The position numbers and the translations under genes are program-made. A model generated the notes under the pieces. That model saw nothing but the letters and a program-made list of their open reading frames with translations. It was not told the DNA's origin and searched no databases. 26,463 nt of DNA from DATMRF01 sp035566435 (lineage in GTDB: Bacteria > Verrucomicrobiota > Verrucomicrobiia > Limisphaerales > UBA8199), in contig DATMRF010000010.1 in the NCBI GenBank assembly GCA_035566435.1, positions 1-26,463 of the forward strand. The letters run 5' to 3'. This document shows, in pieces, positions 8,380-14,740 of the stretch. Positions within the stretch are counted from its first letter, which is position 1. Every line of letters starts with the position of its first letter.

Positions 8380-8454
8380 GGGGCGGGGATGGCCACGTAC
8401 CCGAGGCGGTCCTCCTCAACAGCTTGTGCACGGGGACGTGGCCGTCCCCGCCCC
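8380..8454. repeat. Hairpin element downstream of pit
   Basis: Arms 8380-8398 and 8436-8454 (GGGGCGGGGATGGCCACGT and its complement) match at 18 of 19 positions around a 37-base centre. It begins 24 bp after the pit stop and might end transcription, but no U-tract follows. Its size suggests a dispersed hairpin element. The remainder of 8357-8573 shows nothing further. Confidence 0.7.
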
Positions 8455-8573
8455 GAGTCAAGGGCTGAATGGGTGCTCCAAGGGACGTGGAGACCTCGCA
8501 ACCGTGATTAAATGATTGTATTCCTGTCGAACTCCTGAGGCTTCCGTCTTTATCCGGGAGCCATAAAGAAACA

Positions 8574-9698
8574 ATGCGAAAGCCCATACCAACGACAACG
8601 GCCCGTCCAGATCCTCAGCCGGTCGAACCGGTTAGCGCTGAATCCTCGGCCCCGGAAATTCTCGAAAGACTCGTTCACCAGGCGGAGCGCGCGGAAGCCA
8701 GCGATATTCACGTGCAGATGCGCGAAGGTTCGGCGGCGGTTTCTTTTCGGCTCGATGGGGTGATGACTCCCACTTCGGAGCTTGCGGCAGCCGTCGCCGA
8801 TCGGGTGCTGGGCCGCATCAAGTTCCTCGCCCGCCTGAAGACTTACCAAGAGTCGCTTCCCCAGGATGGCCGCATCGACAAAGAAAGCCTCAATGCGCAA
8901 AGCGATATCCGGGTCTCCACTTACCCGACCGTCACCGGTGAAAAGGTCGTGCTGCGATTGTTCAATGGGACGCAGGTTCGGGCGCTGGACGAGTTGGATT
9001 TCACGTTGGATGCCCGGTTGGAAGTCGAGCGCTTCATGCGCCAGACGGCGGGCCTGATGCTCCTCACCGGCCCGGCGGGCAGCGGTAAAACCACCACAAT
9101 CTACGCCTGCCTCCGCCGACTGGCAGAAAGCGGCGGGCGGCACATCATCACTGTGGAGGACCCGGCGGAGCAAATCGTGCCCGGCATCATGCAAACGGAG
9201 GTCAACGAGGCCATCGGTCTCGACTTTGCCAAGGCAGCCCGCCACCTGTTACGTCAGGACCCGCAGGTCCTGGTCATCGGCGAGATCCGGGACGAGGAAA
9301 CTGCAAATATCGCGGTGCGCGCGTCCCTCACAGGCCACCTGGTTATCTCAACCCTCCATGCGGGCTCGTGCAAAGGGGTTTTCGAGCGGCTGCTCGTGCT
9401 CTGCCGAGACCCGTCGGCGGTCGCTTCGTCGGTCGAACTCGTCTTGAACCAACGCCTGCTGCGCCGCCTATGCGCTAAGTGCTCAGGAAAGGGCTGCTCG
9501 GATTGCCTGGGAACCCACTATCGGGGACGGTTCCCGTTGGTCGAATCGTTGCGCCTTTCTGACACCCTCCGCGACCACGTTTTGAGTCGCGACCTGGAAC
9601 CGCTCACCGCCCAGCCTGCCCTGGCCGACAAAGCACATGACCTGGTGCAGTCAGGCCTGACCGACGAGGCGGAGGTACGCCGCGTCCTCGGCGGATGA
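8574..9698 (+). CDS. GspE/PilB-type secretion ATPase (short form)
   Basis: This cytoplasmic hexameric ATPase powers assembly of a type II secretion pseudopilus or type IV-like pilus. In its 374 residues the order is: ASDIHVQ (42-48), PQDGR (96-100), Walker A GPAGSGKT (166-173), Asp box ITVEDPAE (192-199), Walker B VLVIGEIRDEE (232-242), His box TGHLVISTLHAG (253-264), and a zinc-type cysteine set at C300, C303, C308 and C311. The zinc module separates GspE/PilB-like from retraction ATPases. It lacks the large N-terminal domains of canonical GspE (about 500 residues or more), so it may dock differently on the platform. It is the first gene of the operon running to 13518. Confidence 0.93.
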   Translation: MRKPIPTTTARPDPQPVEPVSAESSAPEILERLVHQAERAEASDIHVQMREGSAAVSFRLDGVMTPTSELAAAVADRVLGRIKFLARLKTYQESLPQDGRIDKESLNAQSDIRVSTYPTVTGEKVVLRLFNGTQVRALDELDFTLDARLEVERFMRQTAGLMLLTGPAGSGKTTTIYACLRRLAESGGRHIITVEDPAEQIVPGIMQTEVNEAIGLDFAKAARHLLRQDPQVLVIGEIRDEETANIAVRASLTGHLVISTLHAGSCKGVFERLLVLCRDPSAVASSVELVLNQRLLRRLCAKCSGKGCSDCLGTHYRGRFPLVESLRLSDTLRDHVLSRDLEPLTAQPALADKAHDLVQSGLTDEAEVRRVLGG

Positions 9699-9714
9699 AA
9701 CCGGCAAATTCTGG

Positions 9715-9830
9715 CAAAATCATGGAATGACAAAATCATAAGTGAACAGAATCATGGGAGCACGACCGACGACACTCCTGCCGGATTTCCAATGATTTTG
9801 CCCCTGATGATGTTGCCTCCGATGATTTAG
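9715..9830. repeat. Tandem repeats in mirrored orientation (CAAAATCAT and ATGATTTTG)
   Basis: Three 16-bp units starting CAAAATCAT lie at 9715, 9731 and 9747. After a 29-base spacer, three 15-bp units starting ATGATTTTG lie at 9792, 9807 and 9822. The two groups are inverse complements at the nine-base core, so a three-step hairpin can form. The array fills most of the 201-bp gap between the ATPase and the first GspF gene. Confidence 0.8.
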
Positions 9831-9899
9831 TTAAAAGCGCGTGACGCCCGTGCCTCTGTCCGGTCGAACCATTAGCGAACGTTCTTTTGAAGGCCGACC

Positions 9900-10874
9900 A
9901 TGAATTACGACGAATTTGCCTTTTTCAACCAGCAGCTCGCCTCGATGCTGCGGGAGGGAATCCCGCTTGAGGGCGCCCTGAAGCAATTGTGCGAGGGGAT
10001 GCGCCAGCGGCCGTTGCGCGCCGAGCTCGAGCAACTGGGAGCCGACCTGGCACGCGGCACGCCTCTCAAGGAGGCCCTGTCCGGCCGGAAACTGCCTGAT
10101 TTCTATCGCCGCATGGTGGAGATAGGCGCACGCAGTAACGACCTGCCCGGTGTGCTGACTTTGCTGGCCGACCATTACCACCGGGCAAACGCGCTGTGGA
10201 CGCGGCTCAAGGGTGTCATGGTTTATCCCCTGCTCGTGGTCGCGGTCTCGTTGGCTCTTACCACGCTTTTGTCGATCGCCTTCAGTCACTTCCTGTCGGG
10301 TCTTTTCGAACAGATGCCGCGCCCGGCGATGGCGGTGGTTGGCATGTGGATTCCGCCGATCGTACTGGGCACACTCGTGTTACTGGGCCTGGTCGCCGTA
10401 GCCCTGCCTAAATGCCGGGCCCGCCTGCGTTGGCGGCTGCCGGCCTTCCGCGAAGCCAGCCTCGCTCAGCTCGCCTCCGCCATGGCGCTGATGCTACGCA
10501 AAGGCACTACTCTGGCTGAAGCGCTGGCCCTCTCCGAAGGACTTGAATCCGCTTCGCCCGCCGGCGCCGCCCTCGCCAAATGGCGGCAGCAAGTCGAGAC
10601 CGGCCAGGGAAAGCCAGCACAATGGACCGCCACCCGCCCCTTCCCGCCGCTGTTCGTATGGCTGGTGCAGAAGGGCGGCGAAGATGCGGCCAGCGGATTC
10701 CAAAAAGCGGCCGAGGTCTATTCGACCCGCGCCTCATACCGGATCGAGCTGCTGCTCTATGGCGCATTGCCTATCTCGATCCTGTTCCTGGGCCAGATGG
10801 TCTTTTGGCAAATCGCGCCGCTGTTCCAGGCGATGACCTATATGATGAACATGCTGGGCGGCATGGGAAGCTGA
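9900..10874 (+). CDS. GspF-type inner-membrane platform protein 1
   Basis: The protein has 324 residues. A cytoplasmic helical T2SSF domain (about 5-100) is followed by hydrophobic segments near 107-129 and 146-170, a second cytoplasmic domain (about 185-280) and a final membrane helix (285-306). GspF/PilC proteins form the platform that couples the ATPase to pilin assembly. The AAGG before the ATG at 9900 supports this start. It is shorter than usual (about 400 residues), its second domain has diverged, and a second GspF-type gene follows after 6 bp. The two may form a hetero-oligomer; that is inference. Confidence 0.9.
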   Translation: MNYDEFAFFNQQLASMLREGIPLEGALKQLCEGMRQRPLRAELEQLGADLARGTPLKEALSGRKLPDFYRRMVEIGARSNDLPGVLTLLADHYHRANALWTRLKGVMVYPLLVVAVSLALTTLLSIAFSHFLSGLFEQMPRPAMAVVGMWIPPIVLGTLVLLGLVAVALPKCRARLRWRLPAFREASLAQLASAMALMLRKGTTLAEALALSEGLESASPAGAALAKWRQQVETGQGKPAQWTATRPFPPLFVWLVQKGGEDAASGFQKAAEVYSTRASYRIELLLYGALPISILFLGQMVFWQIAPLFQAMTYMMNMLGGMGS

Positions 10875-10880
10875 ACTGAC

Positions 10881-12086
10881 ATGAGCGAGATCTTGGGCCG
10901 ACTGTCTGAACCTTTCTCCCTGGAGAACACGGGCTTGCTGTTGTTGAGTTTCATCCTCTACGTGGTGCTGGGCCTCGTGCCGCTGGTCACGGTCCTTTAC
11001 GTGCTCTATTTTCTGCTCACCTTGCCCATGCGCCGAAACGAGCGCGCGCGGATGTTTATCGACTTGCTCGAAATGGGTTTGAAAGACGGACGCCAGCCGG
11101 AAGCGGCCATCCTGGACGCCGCAGCCACCCATGACCGGTCGCTCGGGGTGCGTTTCCACCTGCTGGCCGCTCACCTCGAACAAGGCCTGCGTCTCAGCCA
11201 GGCGCTTGAACGCGTGCCCCGCCTTCTGCCGCTCCAGGTTCAGGCGGTGCTCCGCGCCGGCGAACGGCTCGGCGACCTGGCCAAAGTGCTGCCGGCGTGC
11301 CGGCTGCTCTTAAGAGACAGTGTGTCCCAGGTGCGCGGCGCTCTCAATTACGTGATCCTGGTTTCTTTTACGGTGACTCCCTTCACGATCCTCGTTCCGA
11401 TGCTCCTCAAAGTAAAAGTCCTGCCGGCCTTTAAGATGGTGTTCGAGGGCATGATGGAGGGAGCGCAGTTGCCGGAATTCACGCGCCTGGTGTTTGCCAC
11501 GGATTCATTCGTGATCGCCTTGCAATGCGGGATTCTGGGACTGGTCTGGGTCGCGACCCTGGCCTACCTGGGCGGCCAGCGACTGCGCAGGTGGGTTGCG
11601 TGGGTGCTGCCGGGTGGGGAAGGTTCGCTCGACTGGCTGCAGCTCCGGTTGCCATGGCGGCGCAAGCGTCTCCAGCGTGATTTCTCGGCCATGCTCGCCG
11701 TCCTGCTCGAGGCCGGTGTGCCGGAAGCGGAGGCGCTCCACCTGGCTGGCGAGGCCACAGCCAACACTGTGATGCGCCGCCGCGCCGAGGCGGCGGTGTT
11801 GCTGCTGAAACAGGGAATCAAGTTGCCGGACGCGGTGCGCGTGTTGGACGATTCGGGCGAGTGGCGGTGGCGGCTGGCAAATGGGCTCGGGCGCGCCGGA
11901 GGCTTCGTGCGCGCGCTGGCCGGCTGGCACGACGCGCTCGACGCCAAGGCCTTCCAACTCGAACAAACCGCCGCCCAGGTCACCACCACCGTGCTCGTGC
12001 TTTTCAACGGCTTCATCGTCGCCAGCATTGTCATCGGAATGTTCCTCGCGCTCATCTCGCTGCTCAACCGCGCAACCTTATGGTAA
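10881..12086 (+). CDS. GspF-type inner-membrane platform protein 2
   Basis: This 401-residue platform-like protein starts with an extra N-terminal hydrophobic stretch (about residues 18-47). A T2SSF domain follows, including LEQGLRLSQALERVPRLLPLQVQAVLRAGERLG, the signature helix pair (split here as LEQGLRLSQAL and VQAVLRAGERLG). Two central membrane segments, a second domain containing LLEAGVPEAEALHLAGEA and a C-terminal helix (about 370-397) complete it. It is similar in plan, not in detail, to the preceding gene product. Its stop TAA overlaps the ATG of the next gene by 7 bp (ATGGTAA), so translation is coupled. Confidence 0.88.
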   Translation: MSEILGRLSEPFSLENTGLLLLSFILYVVLGLVPLVTVLYVLYFLLTLPMRRNERARMFIDLLEMGLKDGRQPEAAILDAAATHDRSLGVRFHLLAAHLEQGLRLSQALERVPRLLPLQVQAVLRAGERLGDLAKVLPACRLLLRDSVSQVRGALNYVILVSFTVTPFTILVPMLLKVKVLPAFKMVFEGMMEGAQLPEFTRLVFATDSFVIALQCGILGLVWVATLAYLGGQRLRRWVAWVLPGGEGSLDWLQLRLPWRRKRLQRDFSAMLAVLLEAGVPEAEALHLAGEATANTVMRRRAEAAVLLLKQGIKLPDAVRVLDDSGEWRWRLANGLGRAGGFVRALAGWHDALDAKAFQLEQTAAQVTTTVLVLFNGFIVASIVIGMFLALISLLNRATLW

Positions 12087-12460
12087 CCCGATTTGCTCAT
12101 CGCTCGGCTCGCCAGAGCGGCTCGCTGATGATTGAATTGCTGGCCGCCATCATGCTGTTGACGGCCGCGCTGCTTCCGCTCGCCTACTCCGTCAGTTCGG
12201 AGAAGCGCCTGGCCCGGGGCATGTATCAGCGCGCCATTGCCATGGAAACTGTGGATGGGGAAATCGAAGTGCTGGCAGCGGGCGGCTGGCGCGCGTTCAC
12301 GAACGGCGTGAGCGTGTATCACGTGCCGGCCGCCGCCGCCACCAACCTGCCGCCCGGTCGGTTCATCGTCTCGGTGACGCCCCCCAAGGTGCGGCTCGAA
12401 TGGCGCCCGGAGGTCAACGGCCACGGTGGCCCGGTCGTTAGGGAAGTGAGGGTGAAATGA
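12080..12460 (+). CDS. Pseudopilin-like protein (GspI/minor pilin type)
   Basis: The 126-residue protein has a class III prepilin signal. The cleavage site is G followed by SLMIELLAAIMLLTAALLP, so the mature protein would start with Ser and carry Glu at position 5, the residue that pairs with the N-terminal amine of a neighbouring pilin. A short globular part follows. The start at 12080 overlaps the stop of the upstream gene, and a longer in-frame opening to 11861 runs only through that gene. Its position (first of three small pilin-like genes) and its length suggest a GspI-like minor pseudopilin; the exact class is inference. Confidence 0.82.
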   Translation: MVTRFAHRSARQSGSLMIELLAAIMLLTAALLPLAYSVSSEKRLARGMYQRAIAMETVDGEIEVLAAGGWRAFTNGVSVYHVPAAAATNLPPGRFIVSVTPPKVRLEWRPEVNGHGGPVVREVRVK

Positions 12461-12999
12461 ACGTCGGCCCACAGTCTCAAGGTTCAAGTCTCAGGTCTCA
12501 AGTCCCGGGCCGCGAGCGTGCCTATCTGCTCACAGAAGCGCTGGTTTATATCGGCGTGGTGTTTGTGATTCTGGGTATCGGCTACATGGCGATGTACCAG
12601 TGCATCGACAACTGCATCGTCCTACGCCGCAATGCCGATGACATCGTCCGCACGCTGCACGCCGGCGAACGCTGGCGCGCCGACGTTCGGGCAGCGGGTC
12701 CGCGCGCGCGCCTGGAGGGTTCGGCGGAAGAACAAATCCTGCATCTGCAGGGAACACCCAACCCGGTTGATTACAGGTTCGCCGAGGGGGTCGTTTACCG
12801 CCGCTCCGGCCCGGGAGCGTGGGTACGCGTCCTGGACCGCGTGAAATTCTGCTCGTTTGAGTCCGACTTGCGTCAAAACGTATCCGCCTGGCGCTGGGAG
12901 TTGGAGCTCGAACCGCGGCTCAAAGGCGCCATGAAACCGGGCCGCGTTCGCCCGTTGTTCACTTTCCTGGCTGTTCCCCACGCCGCCGCCACGCCATGA
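12457..12999 (+). CDS. Pseudopilin-like protein with Ala at the cleavage position (GspJ-like)
   Basis: This 180-residue protein starts inside an ATGA overlap with the previous gene. After a 22-residue leader comes YLLTEALVYIGVVFVILGIGYMA: a hydrophobic helix with Glu at position 5 when numbered from Tyr, but the residue before Tyr is Ala, not the usual Gly (ERA then YLLTE). The rest is a soluble, probably beta-rich domain. Size and order suit a GspJ-like minor pseudopilin. The leader codons 6-17 are a 7-bp tandem repeat, so copy-number change would shift the frame before the pilin helix. No other ATG lies between the repeat and the helix. Confidence 0.78.
   Translation: MNVGPQSQGSSLRSQVPGRERAYLLTEALVYIGVVFVILGIGYMAMYQCIDNCIVLRRNADDIVRTLHAGERWRADVRAAGPRARLEGSAEEQILHLQGTPNPVDYRFAEGVVYRRSGPGAWVRVLDRVKFCSFESDLRQNVSAWRWELELEPRLKGAMKPGRVRPLFTFLAVPHAAATP
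12473..12507. repeat. Heptanucleotide array inside the pseudopilin leader (5 units, AGTCTCA-type)
   Basis: Five 7-bp units with consensus AGTCTCA occupy codons 6-17 of the gene at 12457. A period of seven is not a multiple of three, so the encoded leader is a read-through of repeat DNA in three successive phases. Confidence 0.85.
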
Positions 13000-13286
13000 A
13001 AATCTCCCGTCAATTTCAAACGTCTGGCTCGGCCGGTGCCCGCGCCGGGCGCGCCGAGCATGGCATGGCCATCATCGTTGTGTTGGTGCTGCTAAGCATC
13101 ATCCTCCTTTACCTCACGGCGAGCGCGCGGACCCTGCATCTTCTGGGCCGTGACCTGAAACTGATCGAACAGCAGCAGATTCACCGACTCGTCTCCCCCA
13201 GCCACGGTACCAACGGATTGACCGCCACCAACAGGCTCACGTCTTTCAACGGGACGAACGCTCATGGACCGGATATCAGCCATTGA
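12996..13286 (+). CDS. Small GspK-like pseudopilin or membrane-anchored protein
   Basis: The 96-residue protein starts in an ATGA overlap with the preceding gene. Gly precedes MAIIVVLVLLSIILLYLTAS, a hydrophobic helix without Glu at position 5. GspK-type tip pseudopilins also lack this Glu. However, true GspK is about 300 residues and this product stops soon after the helix (SLTRL-like polar tail ending GPDISH), so it could be a shortened tip protein or a truncated gene. Tight overlap with the operon supports expression. Confidence 0.7.
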   Translation: MKISRQFQTSGSAGARAGRAEHGMAIIVVLVLLSIILLYLTASARTLHLLGRDLKLIEQQQIHRLVSPSHGTNGLTATNRLTSFNGTNAHGPDISH

Positions 13287-13518
13287 AAAATCGTTGACCG
13301 TTTTCGTTTGCGGGCTCATCGGCTTCCTGCCGGTGGTGGGCCTGCTCCCGGCCGTGCATGCGTTGGTGTGCTCGGTCCGCGTGCGCTCCCAATACGGCGG
13401 CCAATGGAATCCAGCTTCGGCGTACCTGCGGGCTGGTACGGCGCTGGCAACGTTCGGTGTGCTCAGCTCCATCCTCGTTATAGCAGTCGTCAGCCTCGCT
13501 ATCGCCAACGCGTTCTAA
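13264..13518 (+). CDS. Small protein with two membrane segments
   Basis: This 84-residue protein has hydrophobic stretches at about 10-36 (VCGLIGFLPVVGLLPAVHAL) and 58-82, separated by a polar loop RVRSQYGGQWNPASAY. It overlaps the 3' end of the preceding gene by 23 bp in another frame, so it is probably the last gene of the secretion operon. I do not recognise a characterised family. A small assembly or membrane-organising role is only a guess. Confidence 0.65.
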   Translation: MDRISAIEKSLTVFVCGLIGFLPVVGLLPAVHALVCSVRVRSQYGGQWNPASAYLRAGTALATFGVLSSILVIAVVSLAIANAF

Positions 13519-13574
13519 AAAAGCCTTTTGTCGTCGGGCCGAGGCATCGACGAGGCTCCCTGCTGTGATGGTCT

Positions 13575-13596
13575 GCCGGCCGCGCTCGGGGCCGGC
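13575..13596. terminator. GC-rich stem-loop after the secretion operon
   Basis: GCCGGCC and GGCCGGC form a 7-bp stem around an 8-base loop, followed by GGTTAAAA. It is a weak terminator candidate 57 bp after the last gene, since no clear U-run follows. Confidence 0.3.
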
Positions 13597-13601
13597 GGTT
13601 A

Positions 13602-13701
13602 AAAGCGGCAGAGGACTGCACGCACTCCAAAACGCAAGCGAGTTCTCGGCGGCTGTAGTGCGTCCGCCAGGTCTTGGAGTGCGGTACTCCTCTGCCGCTT
13701 T
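13602..13701. repeat. 100-bp dispersed-type hairpin (AAGCGGCAGAGGA ends)
   Basis: Ends at 13602-13630 and 13674-13701 are near-complementary: they share AAGCGGCAGAGGA at the outside and GCACTCCAA at the inside, with a few mismatches and one gap between. From memory, elements of this look are frequent in verrucomicrobial genomes; that is not tested here. The 13519-13926 gap holds nothing else but this and the stem at 13575. Confidence 0.7.
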
Positions 13702-13926
13702 GGCTTCGCGCCGCCCCATTCCTGTCCGACACCGCTATCCAAACCCCTGCGCCTCCGGCAGCGAGTTTCAACCCGTGACAAAACCGCGCGCCAAAAAAAC
13801 ACTCAAAAAAACTTTCCTAAAAACTTTCTCTCACATCGGTTGAGAATTCTCAAGAACGCGTTACGTTTAATCCTGCCGAAGAGGACTTCAGGGTCGGCAC
13901 AACACAAAACAAACGAAAGGTTCAAT

Positions 13927-14358
13927 ATGCAAACGACTATGAATCGGGTTCACGATCCTGCCAGAGCCAGGGCCTACTTTGAAGACAAACTGGCGTTTAC
14001 CACTGGGCCGGTCGAATTGGACAGGTGGATAAAGTCAGGCGAAGACAATCTCGTCGTCGTGGATGTGCGCGCGGCGGAAGATTTCGCCAAAGGCCACATT
14101 CCCGGGGCCATCAACATCCCCAAAGAGCAATGGGACCGTCCGCAGGGACTCGCCAACGACAAGACCAACGTCGTCTATTGCTACTCGCAGCAGTGTCATC
14201 TGGCCGCCAACGCCTGCGTGCGGTTCGCCGCCAGCGGCTACCCCGTCATGGAACTCGAGGGCGGCTTCGACGGCTGGAAAGACCACCAACTCGAAATCGA
14301 GGAAGAGCCGACTCACCGCTACAAGGGCAGCAACCAAATGCTCGCCAACAAGCGCTGA
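13927..14358 (+). CDS. Single-domain rhodanese-like sulfurtransferase
   Basis: The chosen ATG (13927) has GAAAGG six bases upstream; an in-frame ATG at 13840 lies in AT-rich upstream DNA. The 143-residue product is one rhodanese domain: VVVDVRAAEDFAKGHIPGAINIP (VDVR at 45-48, GHIPGA at 56-61), the catalytic loop VVYCYSQQCHLA with Cys85, and MELEGGFDGWKDH. The loop CYSQQCH is not the usual CRSGxRS form and has a second Cys at 90, so it may be a sulfur carrier or redox variant. It stands alone, with no sulfur-metabolism gene nearby, so the substrate is unknown. Confidence 0.9.
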   Translation: MQTTMNRVHDPARARAYFEDKLAFTTGPVELDRWIKSGEDNLVVVDVRAAEDFAKGHIPGAINIPKEQWDRPQGLANDKTNVVYCYSQQCHLAANACVRFAASGYPVMELEGGFDGWKDHQLEIEEEPTHRYKGSNQMLANKR

Positions 14359-14419
14359 GAGCCTGCACCGAACTCAGCAAGATTGGGTTCCGAAAACAAC
14401 TCAATCCGACCCCGCCGGA

Positions 14420-14441
14420 GTGCGCCCGCGAACGGGCGCAC
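14420..14441. terminator. Stem-loop after the rhodanese gene
   Basis: GTGCGCCCG and CGGGCGCAC pair perfectly (9 bp) around a CGAA tetraloop. It starts 62 bp after the rhodanese stop. The U-tract is missing, so termination is possible but unproven. The rest of 14359-14740 shows no gene or repeat that I can support. Confidence 0.4.
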
Positions 14442-14740
14442 CCGTGTCGCAACCGCCGGCAACATCGGACTCATCGCAGTCTGCAGGATTCTATCCCTGC
14501 CAGTTAGAGGAAGGGAAACCAATTCACATGTAGCTTGGCGCTCAAAACTTGCAACCGTCCGCGGCAGGCGCGAGCAGCCCATCAGGAGCTCGAGCACCCA
14601 ACAAACCTGCGGTTTCACCCGCAGCTACCTGGCAGAGAATAGTTCGTTCGTCTCTCCGGCCAGTAGTGGGTTTTCTGAAATACACCCGGACTGAACCAAT
14701 CGCTTCGTGCGCTCGCGCGTGGTGGAATGCGAACCGCACA

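Noticed and set aside
13565..13843. 92-codon open frame before the rhodanese gene
   Set aside because: It runs through the 13602-13701 hairpin and ends in lysine-rich AT-rich DNA; it looks like a chance frame in repeat DNA.
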